From NCBI GenBank assembly GCA_003116975.1, contig BGKB01000015.1, positions 620,001 to 684,000 of the forward strand: DNA of 64,000 nucleotides. The letters run 5' to 3'. Position 1 is the first letter of the stretch. Every line of letters begins with the position of its first letter. The DNA comes from Aurantiochytrium sp. KH105. Taxonomy: Eukaryota; Sar; Bigyra; Thraustochytrida; Thraustochytriidae. The notes below the pieces were generated by a model, which saw only the letters and a program-made list of their open reading frames with translations, searched no databases and had not been told where the DNA came from. Shown in pieces: positions 9,351-19,700 of this stretch. The position numbers and the translations under genes are program-made.

Positions 9351-12300
9351 ATGGGCTGCGTCTCCTCGACTGTGCACGAGAACTCGCCAGAACTCCAGAA
9401 GCCCGCGAGGCGCCCAAGGTCCGCGGAAAACGATCATCGTCAACAGGACCTCGAGCAGGTGCAAGCGCGCAAGTCTGTCAGCTCGAGCGCAATCGCCGTC
9501 AGCCCATCCGCCACCGCTGCATACCGATCCGAAACAGCCTCTGTGACGAGCCCCCTCGCCAACTCCAACGCCGCAAGTCACGTCGTTGCGAACGAAAAGA
9601 TGCAGCAGCAGAAGCAGCAACAACAACACCAACAGCAGCAACTAGACGCCAAGCAAGACCAGCAGCAGCAGCAGCAGCAGGGAGTAGTTGACACGCCCGC
9701 GAACAGCGGAACTCATCACGTCGACGAGCCCAATCATGCGCCTTCTTTGCCCACCCAATCTCGTCAACCAGGGCTCTCTGATGCGATGGAAACCGACGCA
9801 AGCGGCGTTGCCGCTGAAGCAGCCCTTCAACAAGCCGAACTCGACCCTCAACTTGCCATGCTAGCGCGCGAACTCCGCGATGCACCCTTTTTCAAGCCGC
9901 ATTCCTGGCGCCAGATTCTTGGCATTGTGAGCAGCATGGAAAAATGTAACATGCCTGCAGGGACCACGATTTGTGCCGAAGGCGCCGACCAAGATGCCTT
10001 CTACATGCTTGCTACGTGGGACGATACAGAGGCGCTCACCATTACGTCCGAACAGCCACGCGAGGTGCCTCGCATGTTCGGCGAGACCTGTTTGCGCTAC
10101 AACGACGTCAAGTGGGCCTTCACGCTGACGACGCACCGCGATGTTGGCCTGTTTCGCATCGCCCCCGAGGTCTTTCGTAACCTCATCGTGCGCGAGGCCA
10201 AGGAAGAGGAGTCCCACCTCGTCTCTTTTCTCGGCAAGGTCCCTCTGTTGCAGCGTCTCACGGTTGAGCAGCTTGTCACGCTGAGCAAGGCCCTCAACAC
10301 GAAGAGCTATGAAGATGGAGAAAAAATTATTGAGCAAGGTTCAATGGGCTCTTCGTTTTACTTTGTGGAGTCTGGCACCGTCAAGTGCCTTCAGCGCACG
10401 CGCAAGGGACCAAGAGAGCTCGTTACCGAAGTCAATCGATACTCGGCAGGTGACTACTTTGGCGAGGGCGCCCTTCTCAAGGATGCTCCTCGAAACGCTG
10501 ACGTCGTTGCGGTTGGAGACGTTACCTGCCTCACGCTCTTACGGAAGGACTTTACAGATCTCTTGGGCTCCTTGCAACTTCTCATGGAGCGGAACTTTCG
10601 CGCGCGCGTCCTCAAGGGTGTGGAGATTCTCTCGCGACTTACCGATACAGAACGTGCAATTCTCGCCGAGAAACTCGACGAGGAGGTCTTTGAGCCCGGG
10701 GAGCGCATTATTCGACAGGGCGATTCGGGTGACCGCTTTTACATTATCAAAGACGGTGAAGTGTGCTTTCGACGCATTCGTGACGGTCCTGGTTCGCCCA
10801 TCCCGGACGATGCCCCGCCCGCCGCGGCGGCAGCTGCTGCGGCTGCAGCCGCCGTGGCCATGGCCTCCGCGAACAACGCAGACGGGAGCATGGCTCCGCT
10901 CTCGGCCGTGCCCCCGCCCCCGCCGAATTTGGCTACCATTGATGCGCAAGGGGGCGACGCAGCGGCTTCTGCGGCTGCGGCCGTTGCTGCCGTGGCTGCA
11001 GCTGCCGCGGCCGTCTCTTCCGCAGCGTCCGGCGCGCAAGTGATTCCCCCGCACTCTGCCGTTCCGCCACCCTTTCCGCAAATTGGGACGGGCGAGGGTG
11101 TCCCGACGCATGCTCTCCCGCCGCAAGGGCAAGGTGCAGGATCGTCCTCTCACGCTGTGACGACGCCATCGTCATCTTCATCGTCGTCCTTGTCGACGCC
11201 CACCGCGCCTGAGCCTCGCGAAGATGAGATTGGACGTTTGTTCTCGGGAGCGTACTTTGGCGAAGGTGCACTCCTCACGGCCGCGCCGCGAAGAGCGAGT
11301 GCCTACGCGGTTGGTCAGGTGACGCTCCTGAGTCTTGAACGCTCGCAGTTTGACGAGGTTTTTGATGAGTCTCTTCAGGATCTACTGAACCGTGATTTCG
11401 AGAAACGCAAAACCGAGGACACGGACACGAATGTGGAGTTCTCCGACCTCGAGCAGCTTTCCGTCCTTGGCGCCGGGAGCTACGGCCAGGTTCTCTTGGT
11501 CAACAACAAGGTCACGGGCCGCACATACGCGCTCAAGACAATGGCCAAGGCTCGCATTGTGCAAATGGGCCAGCAAGCCCATGTGCTCAACGAAAAACAT
11601 ATTCTCGAGGGAACGAGCCATCCCTTTATTGTCAGTTTGAAGCAGTCGTATGTGGGGCCGGACCATGTCTTTGTGCTGCTCGAAGCCGTCCTCGGAGGCG
11701 AGCTCTTTGCCTACATGCGCTGCGCGGGCCGTCTCCGGCTCAAGGACGCGACCTTTTACATGGCGCAGGTCATTTTGGTCTTTGAGTACCTGCATTCCAA
11801 GAACATCATTTACCGCGATCTCAAACCCGAAAATCTTCTTGTGGCCGCCAATGGCTACCTCAAATTCACTGACTTTGGCCTTGCCAAGGTTCTCACCAAC
11901 GACCACAAAACGTACACGCTTTGCGGAACGCCAGCATACGCCTCGCCCGAAGTCTACTCGCTTGTGGGTCATGGAAAACCCGCAGACTGGTGGACGCTCG
12001 GTGTGCTCACCCATGAGATGCTCTCTGCGACGACGCCCTTTGATGGAAACGCGGAACAGATTTTTGCAAGCCTCGAGGAATACTCTCGCGCGTATCCGAA
12101 CATTCGCCTGCCACGCGGATTGTCTGGAGAGTCTGCGGACTTTACGCTGCGTCTTTTGAATCCGAATCCGACCAAGCGCCTCGGCTGTGTGCCTCGCGGT
12201 AACGGCGCTCGCGACGTCAAGCTGCACCCACTTTTTCGCAATTGTAATTTTGCGCGTCTCATGCGCTTCGAGACGAAACCGCCCTTTGAGCCCAAGATCG

Positions 12301-12410
12301 ACTCTACATTCGACACGAACAACTTTTACACCCCCGCTCTCAAGGGCAAGCCCATCAAGCTCGACAACGTTGACCCCAATTCCATTCGCATTGGTGAATG
12401 GGAGTTCTGA
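9351..12410 (+). CDS. PKG: cGMP-dependent-type protein kinase with N-terminal cyclic-nucleotide domains
   Basis: The start at 9351 gives MGCVSS, a classic N-myristoylation/palmitoylation signal, and 1019 residues. After a Gln-rich stretch (about 85-110) come three cyclic-nucleotide-binding (CNB) folds. CNB1 (about 178-280) is degenerate: its cassette FGETCLRYNDVKWA lacks the phosphate-binding Arg. CNB2 (about 292-403) has the intact cassette FGEGALLKDAPRNA. CNB3 (about 418-680) has FGEGALLTAAPRRAS but is split by about 147 Ala/Pro/Ser-rich residues. The AGC kinase domain starts near 695 with GAGSYGQV. VAIK-type Lys (YALKTM), YRDLKPEN (near 821), DFG (near 840) and an APE-like TPAYASPE follow, then an AGC tail ending in FEF-like GEWEF. 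All catalytic residues are present. It should be a membrane-anchored cyclic-nucleotide-activated Ser/Thr kinase. Which nucleotide binds is not decided by sequence alone, although Ser at the end of the CNB3 cassette is PKG-like. Confidence 0.93.
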   Translation: MGCVSSTVHENSPELQKPARRPRSAENDHRQQDLEQVQARKSVSSSAIAVSPSATAAYRSETASVTSPLANSNAASHVVANEKMQQQKQQQQHQQQQLDAKQDQQQQQQQGVVDTPANSGTHHVDEPNHAPSLPTQSRQPGLSDAMETDASGVAAEAALQQAELDPQLAMLARELRDAPFFKPHSWRQILGIVSSMEKCNMPAGTTICAEGADQDAFYMLATWDDTEALTITSEQPREVPRMFGETCLRYNDVKWAFTLTTHRDVGLFRIAPEVFRNLIVREAKEEESHLVSFLGKVPLLQRLTVEQLVTLSKALNTKSYEDGEKIIEQGSMGSSFYFVESGTVKCLQRTRKGPRELVTEVNRYSAGDYFGEGALLKDAPRNADVVAVGDVTCLTLLRKDFTDLLGSLQLLMERNFRARVLKGVEILSRLTDTERAILAEKLDEEVFEPGERIIRQGDSGDRFYIIKDGEVCFRRIRDGPGSPIPDDAPPAAAAAAAAAAAVAMASANNADGSMAPLSAVPPPPPNLATIDAQGGDAAASAAAAVAAVAAAAAAVSSAASGAQVIPPHSAVPPPFPQIGTGEGVPTHALPPQGQGAGSSSHAVTTPSSSSSSSLSTPTAPEPREDEIGRLFSGAYFGEGALLTAAPRRASAYAVGQVTLLSLERSQFDEVFDESLQDLLNRDFEKRKTEDTDTNVEFSDLEQLSVLGAGSYGQVLLVNNKVTGRTYALKTMAKARIVQMGQQAHVLNEKHILEGTSHPFIVSLKQSYVGPDHVFVLLEAVLGGELFAYMRCAGRLRLKDATFYMAQVILVFEYLHSKNIIYRDLKPENLLVAANGYLKFTDFGLAKVLTNDHKTYTLCGTPAYASPEVYSLVGHGKPADWWTLGVLTHEMLSATTPFDGNAEQIFASLEEYSRAYPNIRLPRGLSGESADFTLRLLNPNPTKRLGCVPRGNGARDVKLHPLFRNCNFARLMRFETKPPFEPKIDSTFDTNNFYTPALKGKPIKLDNVDPNSIRIGEWEF

Positions 12411-12738
12411 CACCCTTTTTTAAGTTTGGCCTCTTGACAAACTGTCTCTACTCTGGTGCTTATTTTGTTTCGCTCTATTTCTGGACGCCTCTCGGCACCC
12501 CGCACGAGAGGCGCGTTGATATCATTATGTATGTACTACACTTCGGAACCTTCGAACTTGCCATGCTACGAAACCTCGGGGCCAAGACACTAAAATCCTA
12601 CAATCTTAGATCCTCCTTCGTATTAAACCACGGCCCGCCCACACGTGTGTCGCTCTTTGGATAATAATCACACGCACACAACCAGAATCTCACCTCGTTA
12701 GTCGGCCTCACGCGTGTGAACGAACGGCGCGAGCGCGT
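12411..12738. other. convergent 3' intergenic region
   Basis: 328 bp between the PKG-like and OFD1-like stops. It is A/T-richer than the coding flanks and presumably holds both 3' untranslated regions and polyadenylation sites. A short plus-strand open frame (12398-12664) overlaps the PKG end out of frame and looks accidental. Confidence 0.4.
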
Positions 12739-15700
12739 CTAGAACCCGAACCCTTCGGAAGAAGACGAACCCGTCCCAAGGCCGCTTTGGCTTGGCGCCG
12801 AGATCTCGTCGCTGCCTTCTTGCAGAGACGTCATTTCCGACGCAGGCGAAAGAGGCGACACCGCCGCTGCCGATGCTGCCGAGGCACTTGCGCCACTCCC
12901 AGGCACAGAGGCTCTTGTTGTTGTTATTGCTGTTGTTGTTGCCGGCATCGTCGTTGTCGATTCCATAGCAGCGTCGGCGGCGCCCTGCGTGGCGCCTTGC
13001 TCTGCTAGCTTTTCCTTGGCCTTTTGACGGTATTGCTCAATGATGGCATCGTTCTCACGTTGCTTGGCACGAGCTTCCGCTTCTCGTGCTTCTCGCTCAG
13101 CCTCTTCGCGAGCGCGGGCTTGCGCTGCAATTGCATCATCCGCCTCCTTTTTTCGTGCTTCACGCCGTCTCTCATCTTCTTCTAATCGTCTTTGCGCCTC
13201 CTCGGCGCGTCGCTGCCGATCCCTCATTTGTTCTTCTTGTAACTTTCGCTGACGTTCTTGCGTCTCCCGAATGGCTCGAATGGCGTCTTCCTCGCTGAGC
13301 TCTACGACTTGCGCCTGATCCTCGTGACTCGTCGCGTCTGCATTGACACGATTCTTTGTGTCCCCCGCTCCAAGGCTTTTCTTCTCTTCGGCATTCATCG
13401 ATCGGGTAGTCACTGGACTTCTTTCCGCTGTGTCGGCATTATTGCGATCCGAAGGATCCCGCTTCACACTGGCCTCTTGCTCCTCTTCGAGGTCGGCCAT
13501 GCGAAGAGGAGCTGCTGCCCTTTCCCCGGAATTTGCTGAAGTCGGTCGACTGGAGGGCGGCGAGAGCCTCTGGGCGGATCGAGATCCTGACAGCGGCGAC
13601 CGCGGGCTCGCACGCGTGGGAGACAGCCGTGCATTTGATGAGCTCCCTTGCCCCGCCGATGCTGCATTTGGGCTTCTTCTTCTTCCTTGCGGCGACCTTT
13701 TCGGGGCTCCCGCAGGAGACCACGGCGCTCGAGATTGTCGACTTGGCGGGCTCCGCGCGCTTCGTGACCCCGAGCTGGGTCTCGACAGGGACATCGCTGT
13801 GGGGTTGGCCACAACTGGCGCCGGGCGAGGGCGCTCGTCGGGAGTCGTATCGGGCGAAGGCGAGCTCCTCGTTTTCGGCTTTGGGGTCTCCGCAGCCAGA
13901 TACCCTGACTGTGAGGTACTTAAATCTCTTTCATTGCCGAAGCTTGCTTCTTCATTGTCTTCGACTCCATCCTCGGAGCTTGTACGCAACGATGAGAAGG
14001 AGGCACGTCCTCTCGCTCCTCCTCCTCCGCCTCCTCCTCCTTCTTCTCTTCCTCGCGCAATTTCAGGAGCACGTGAGGTTGCGGGCTGATTTTGCAAGCC
14101 AGCAATTGATTCCTGGAGCCTGGCAAGCTGCTGCGCCAGATCACTTGTCGCAGGCGACGCTGCGGTGGCATACGGAAGAAAGGGAATCTGCATGGGTGTA
14201 TATGCGTGCATGGGCGCCATCGGTGCCACCGGTGGCATGGCGGGGACCACCGAGGTTCTGGGCGGTTGAGGCGACCGCGGCGGACCCGGCGTCGGCGGAT
14301 CTTCGAATGACTTGGGATTTGCAATCTCCTCATCGAGAGCCCGACGAGCCTGTGACAACAGGCGTCGCAAATCGGCATTCTCCGTCTCGAGGGTCCGAGA
14401 GCCAGCTCGTGCAGCTTCAAACTTAACACGAAATGCTTCAGCTTCCTCGCGCGCTTCAAGGAGCGCGTCCTTTATATCAGCAATTTGCTGTTGCTGGTGG
14501 CCTTCCGCGTGTTCAAGAACTTCATGCAGTTCTCTTTCGAGGTGGGTTTTCTCCCGCGAAAGTGCTGCATTCTCAGTCTCTAATTTCTTGATGCGGGTGG
14601 AGGACTCTTCGCGCAGTTCGTGCAGCTGGTTGCGAAGATCATCTACGAGTCGCTGTTTCTCCTTGATGAGATCTGACCCCTCCACGAGCTGCATGCGCGA
14701 GCGCAACGACTCGAGTTCTCGCGTTTGCTCAATGCTTGCTGCATGAACACGATCGTGTCGCTCTCTCTCCGTTTGTGCTGCTTCTTTCAAAAAGGTCATT
14801 TGCTCGTCAAGCGCACGCATCTTGACGCGAGCATCATCGCGTTCTTGAGTGCGCAGCTCGAGCGCAGCCCTCGCGGCCTCAAGGTCATCAAAGACCGTTG
14901 ACGCAGCCTCGACCTGCGCAGCATGTGTGTCTTTGGCACGGGCAAGAGCGGCGCGTTCCTCCCGGATACGGAGTTCTTCGCGCTGCACGCGGCGTTCGCG
15001 TTCCTCGTAATCGGCCAGAACAGATTGACGATACGTTCGCACGTCATCATCGTGGCGCCGCTTGAGGTCCAGCTCCAGGGTGTGAATTTCGAGGAGCTTT
15101 CGTTCGAGCTCGGCCTTGAGTTTATCCGTCTCAAGCTGCGACTGTTTGAGAGCCTTACGGTCAATCCCAATTTCGCGTCTTTCTTGCGCTGTCTTCACGT
15201 CTGCCGCCTCAAAGCGGTGAAGAAGTTTTTGACGCTCGTCATAGAGCGCCGCCTCCACTTGTGCCTGGCTGCGACGCAGAGAGTCCTCGAGAGCGCGCTC
15301 GCGTTCCGCGAGCTGCGCAAGCCTAGCCTGAAGCTCGTTTCGTGCACTTTCTCTTTCCCGTGTCAGCTCACGCCGCATCGCAGCCCGCTCCTGCAAGCGC
15401 ATCGCAGATAGCTCAGACTCTCGAAAGCGCGCCAGCTCGCTCTGAATGTGCTCGGCGGCGCGCTGATCACAGTCTCGTTGATAGCGAATGAGACGTTCCT
15501 CTTCGGATCGACGCGGTACCAGGGCTTCGCGTTCAAGTTGCAGCACATATTGCTCGTTGACACGGCTCAATTTGCGATCAAGGACCGTAACCGCAGTATC
15601 GCCCTCAAAACGCTCCGTGTCGGCGGTTTGCGTAGCGGATTCTTTGTACCTGGCTTGTCCTGCGTGAGATGTGCCTCCTCCGCCTCTCCCTCCACGACCG

Positions 15701-16263
15701 CTCGCGGTTCGGCGTGGCAACACGGATCTCGTGCCGTCCTCAAGCAGCAGCCCGAGAAGTGGTGGCACGCTTCGTTTAGGTGAACCTTCATCGTCAGACG
15801 GCCGCGCCTCCTCGGCGTGGCTCAGTATTCTACAAAGTTCCGCACGGGAAAGCGGTGGTCTCTCGCCGAGTCCATCCTCGGGCATGAAGACCGAGAGCGT
15901 GTATGCGCACCCGCGTGACTCGAGATAGTCGGCGACAAGACTTTGCAACACATGGACCTCGAGATCGTCCTCGGGCTCCTCAGCGTCGTGAGCACCACCA
16001 CGCGCAGTTTCTCGGCTGCGCGTGAGCAAGCTAGCATCTTCGCCCTGGAGCTTGTCGACGACCTGGGCTCGCAGCTGTGCCTTGAGCGCCTCGACGGTCC
16101 CAGCGCGGCGCAAGCTTTCGAAGAGGCTATTCTTGAGTGCCTCCGCGCTCCAGCTCTCGTCGGGGCTCGCGCTTCCAGACGTGGGTGGAGCCGCCGTCGC
16201 GCGCCCTGCGCCTGCTCCGCTCGACGTCGCCCTGGCGCCGCGCACGCGCCCGCTTCGCCGCAT
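12739..16263 (-). CDS. OFD1: OFD1-like centriolar/ciliary coiled-coil protein with LisH motif
   Basis: 1174 residues from ATG at 16263; the frame upstream has no further Met before the GC-poor spacer. Residues 43-75 (LKNSLFESLRRAGTVEALKA) and the LisH motif at about 102-134, ending YTLSVFMPEDGL, match the N-terminal layout of OFD1, the oral-facial-digital 1 protein. A long coiled coil follows (about 210-680), rich in Arg/Glu heptads. A Pro/Ser low-complexity region (about 690-950) comes next. A second Arg/Glu/Gln coiled coil (about 1000-1120) and a Ser/Thr-rich tail end the protein. OFD1 caps distal centrioles and centriolar satellites and is needed for cilium formation, so the cell probably makes flagellated zoospores. 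Only the N-terminus supports orthology; coiled coils are uninformative. Confidence 0.8.
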   Translation of the reverse strand: MRRSGRVRGARATSSGAGAGRATAAPPTSGSASPDESWSAEALKNSLFESLRRAGTVEALKAQLRAQVVDKLQGEDASLLTRSRETARGGAHDAEEPEDDLEVHVLQSLVADYLESRGCAYTLSVFMPEDGLGERPPLSRAELCRILSHAEEARPSDDEGSPKRSVPPLLGLLLEDGTRSVLPRRTASGRGGRGGGGTSHAGQARYKESATQTADTERFEGDTAVTVLDRKLSRVNEQYVLQLEREALVPRRSEEERLIRYQRDCDQRAAEHIQSELARFRESELSAMRLQERAAMRRELTRERESARNELQARLAQLAERERALEDSLRRSQAQVEAALYDERQKLLHRFEAADVKTAQERREIGIDRKALKQSQLETDKLKAELERKLLEIHTLELDLKRRHDDDVRTYRQSVLADYEERERRVQREELRIREERAALARAKDTHAAQVEAASTVFDDLEAARAALELRTQERDDARVKMRALDEQMTFLKEAAQTERERHDRVHAASIEQTRELESLRSRMQLVEGSDLIKEKQRLVDDLRNQLHELREESSTRIKKLETENAALSREKTHLERELHEVLEHAEGHQQQQIADIKDALLEAREEAEAFRVKFEAARAGSRTLETENADLRRLLSQARRALDEEIANPKSFEDPPTPGPPRSPQPPRTSVVPAMPPVAPMAPMHAYTPMQIPFLPYATAASPATSDLAQQLARLQESIAGLQNQPATSRAPEIARGREEGGGGGGGGARGRASFSSLRTSSEDGVEDNEEASFGNERDLSTSQSGYLAAETPKPKTRSSPSPDTTPDERPRPAPVVANPTAMSLSRPSSGSRSARSPPSRQSRAPWSPAGAPKRSPQGRRRSPNAASAGQGSSSNARLSPTRASPRSPLSGSRSAQRLSPPSSRPTSANSGERAAAPLRMADLEEEQEASVKRDPSDRNNADTAERSPVTTRSMNAEEKKSLGAGDTKNRVNADATSHEDQAQVVELSEEDAIRAIRETQERQRKLQEEQMRDRQRRAEEAQRRLEEDERRREARKKEADDAIAAQARAREEAEREAREAEARAKQRENDAIIEQYRQKAKEKLAEQGATQGAADAAMESTTTMPATTTAITTTRASVPGSGASASAASAAAVSPLSPASEMTSLQEGSDEISAPSQSGLGTGSSSSEGFGF

Positions 16264-16771
16264 CGCGCCTGGTCCTTGTCGCAAAACGGTTATTGCATTC
16301 ACGGGTCCCGCCCTGCGCTGCTTCTTGCCCCCCCCCCTTATAACCGGTAGTAACTAAAAGCGAGCTTGCGTCTTGCGCAACCCTTTTTCATCGTCTTCTG
16401 CGCTGCGGGAGACGATCAGTATGAACTTGTAACGAAGACCCTGCGAGCTAGACAGAATAAGCACGCATGGCTAGGCTATTGGATGATTTTATTGGCATCT
16501 TGATTATTGATTTCATGTCATCGTCGTCGTCGTCGTCGTCGTCGTCATCCGCATCATGAAATCAATATGGTATAAACACAACTTGAACATGATTTGTAAG
16601 TAGAATTCATTCTTTGACACATTGCCTCGTCGGGACTTTTTCGCGAGTCTTTGACACATTGGCCAGATTGGGTAGGCTTGAGTAACATTCCTCATCCGCA
16701 TGACCCACCCATACTCGTTCCCTTTTTTCAATTTTCCTCAGGACCAGAGCCCTGAACTTGTTCTCTTTGTC
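16264..16771. promoter_or_regulatory. OFD1-like upstream region and 3' end of the ARM-repeat gene
   Basis: 508 bp, both flanking genes on the minus strand. It holds a TCG microsatellite inside a 13-bp inverted repeat, and a 14-bp direct repeat TCTTTGACACATTG at 16611-16624 and 16648-16661. The half near 16264-16350 should be the OFD1-like promoter; the rest is probably 3' untranslated sequence. Confidence 0.45.
16505..16567. repeat. 13-bp inverted repeat enclosing a TCG microsatellite
   Basis: The arm at 16505-16517 (TATTGATTTCATG) is the exact reverse complement of 16555-16567. The 37-nt interior is mostly TCG repeats (about 16519-16546). Transcribed from the minus strand it could fold as a hairpin in the 3' region of the ARM-repeat gene mRNA. 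Confidence 0.85.
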
Positions 16772-19700
16772 TTAGAACCAAGCGTTGAGCTTGCGAAGAG
16801 CCTGACGTGGGCCTTTTAACCCAGTGAATCGGGCCTTGGCGGTCTTGACATCCTCAACAGCGCCAAGACTGCGAAGTTTGGAGCGCGCAGCAGAGTTGCA
16901 GGCAAAAGCGTAAACTGCAGCGCATGCTGCCTGCTGAAGACCAGGGTGCTCGGGATGAGAGCGCATGGCCTCGAGAATCTCAGTGATGATCTCCTCGTTC
17001 TTACCCAGCGTAGCCCTGTCGCGTTCGGACCCGGTGGCCAGATTCCGCAACACACCACAGCCGAGCTCGAGAACGCGCGGTTGATCCTGGTGCATGCTCA
17101 TGACCAGGGCAACTTCGTGTGCAACGTCCTCGTCAGCAGTAAGAATTTCCTGTTCGCCTGGTACAGAATAAGCCGCAAGGTTACGCAGAGCACCAAGCGC
17201 GTTCACCTGCACGGAAGCATTGTTCCGGTGCGCGCGAATCGCCTCGAGTAAAGCACTCGTAGCGCCCAGGTCTCTAATAAATGTTTCGCGATTTTCGTCG
17301 TCCAAAGCGAGGTTTTGCAACGCACCGCATGCATTTCGCTGCAAAGAAGCACTCGAGATGTTGGCGCGCATTGCATGAATTATGTCTGCACCTGCATGGA
17401 GATGTTGGCCGAGAATGACTTTGTTGCGATCATTTCCAGCAAGCGTGCGTAGCACACCACATGCTTGCTCTTGGACACCCAGCGCCTTTGGGTGCGCTCG
17501 CATGGCCTCGACGACTTCGTGTCCAGCACCCACTTCTTGGCAGAGAATCTCCTTGTTCCGGGCATTCGTGGCTGCGAGGTTCCACAACGCACCGCACGCA
17601 TACTCTTGCACACCAGCGTGATCGGCATGTGCCTTCATTGCCAGTGAAATCTGAACGCCCACATTGAGCTTTTGGCAGAGAATCTCCTTGTTTCGAGAGT
17701 TGCGCGAGGCCAAGTTCTGCAAGGCCCCGCATGCGTTCTCTTGCACGATAGGGTTGTCTCGGTGCATACGCATAGCCTCGGCGATGACCAAGCCTGCCTT
17801 GAGACGCTGACCAAGAATCTCCTTGTTCATATCGTCGATTGCCAGCGTGAGCACAGCATCACAACCCTTTTCCTGGATGAGCCAATTCTCTTTGTGCTCA
17901 AGCATTGCACGAAGTATCTCTTCGCAGGCGTGGACATCTTGACCCAGGATTTGCGCGTTGCGCAGGTCGTCTTCGGCAAGGTTCAGCAAGGCGTCGCACC
18001 CTTCGCTTTGCAGCTCCTCATCGATGGGGAATACACTCATGGCGCGGACGATGTCGTCGCCCACGTTCAGGTCCTGGCAGAGAATCTCCTTGTTGCGAAT
18101 GTTGTTTGAGGCGAGGTTTCGCACGGCACCGCATGCCAGGCGCAGCACAGCCGGGTTCTTTTTGTGCTTGCGCATCGCAGCGACGATTTCAACCCCGATG
18201 TTGAGTTCTTGGCCAAGAATTGTTTGGTTGCGGTCGTTCGCAGACAAATTCTGCAGGGCTCCGCACGCGCTGCGCTGCACGGATGCCTCTGCCAGATGGG
18301 AACGCATGGCGTTACGGATTTCTTCGCCTGCACCGAGCTCCTGGCCGAGAATTTCTTGGTTGCGTTCTTCGACTGCAAGATTGGAGAGCGCACCAAGAGC
18401 CTGAACGACGACGGTCTCGGTTTCGGAGTGCCTGCGCATCGCATCCAAGACTGCGATGCCAGCCTCGAGCGTTTGATTCAGCTCGACTCGAGACTCGTTC
18501 GTTCCAGCAAGGCGCTGTACAGCGACACATGCATTCTCTTGAACAGCAATGTCGTTTGGGTGTGCGAGAAGCGCTCTGACTACTGCCTTGCCCGCGCCAA
18601 GAGTATGTACCAAGTGGTCTGCATTTCGTGGCGATAGAAAAGCGAGAACGGCCAGCGCGCTGCAGCCAGCAGCTTGCATTTCCGGGGATTCAGGATAGGC
18701 TTCAAGGAGCTCGAGGACTCGATCTCCCATTGCGTACGAGAAGACGGCCGTTTCGCGCAAGGCAACGGCGCCCTGCACAGAAAGCGCATAGCGCAGTACC
18801 CAGAGCGCGCTGGTGAAGATGTTTTCGTCAACGTCTCCCGCAATGCTTGAGGTCTTTTCTGACCGTTCGACCTCGTTCTCCTCTTCGTCGTTGTCGTCCT
18901 CGTCTTCATCGGAGCTGTCGTCGTGGGAGCTTTCATCTTCATAATTCTTTTCGTCGTCTGCTTTGCTTTCCACCACTTCTTCCGGACCTTGGCCAGACAA
19001 ATGCGCGTCGAAAATGCGCTTGAGGTCGATCACGACACCGCGCGAGCAAGCCTCTGAGCGTAGCTCTTCCGTCTTGCCGGCGTGCCATTCGCGCCAAAGC
19101 GCGTCATGGAGACTTTGCAGTGTGCGGACTGGGTCCGAAGGTCCCTCGGAAAGCTCTTTGAGCAAAAGTTGGATCATGCGCACCTTGGAGACCGAGGTAA
19201 CGGACGGTCGGCTTCGAGGGATTCGCGCGTTGGTAAAGAGCGTGAGAAGACCGCGGACCATGCGTGTGGATTGACGCGCGCTGCCGCGAAACTCGAGCTT
19301 TTCGAGAACCTCCGTTGCGCTGAGACGCTCGAGCGGATTGTGTGCCCAGCAGCGCTCCATAATGTTGGTGACCCAAGCGCGCAATGCCACGCCTTCAAGA
19401 AGTTCGGGCCTCTCCCCGTGCAGGACGCGCGTGGCAAGATCATCGGTGCCGGACTCGTTGTATGGTGGCTCTCGGTAATAAAGTTCCCACACAACAATGG
19501 CGAACGAATACATGTCAGCCATGGTCGTCCATTCGGCTGGGGCCTGGAGAACCTCTGGAGCCATGTAGCTGGGCTCGCGCGATGCATTGTCTGCGCCACG
19601 TGTGACGAGTTCAAAGTTGGCGAGCTTGACGAGGCCAAGATCGTGGTTGAGCAAGACATTTGCGGGCTGAAGATCGCCACACATGATGCTCTTGCTATGG

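Noticed and set aside
11382-12413. A 343-codon minus-strand open frame opposite the PKG kinase domain
   Set aside because: It is the antisense shadow of a clearly coding AGC kinase domain.
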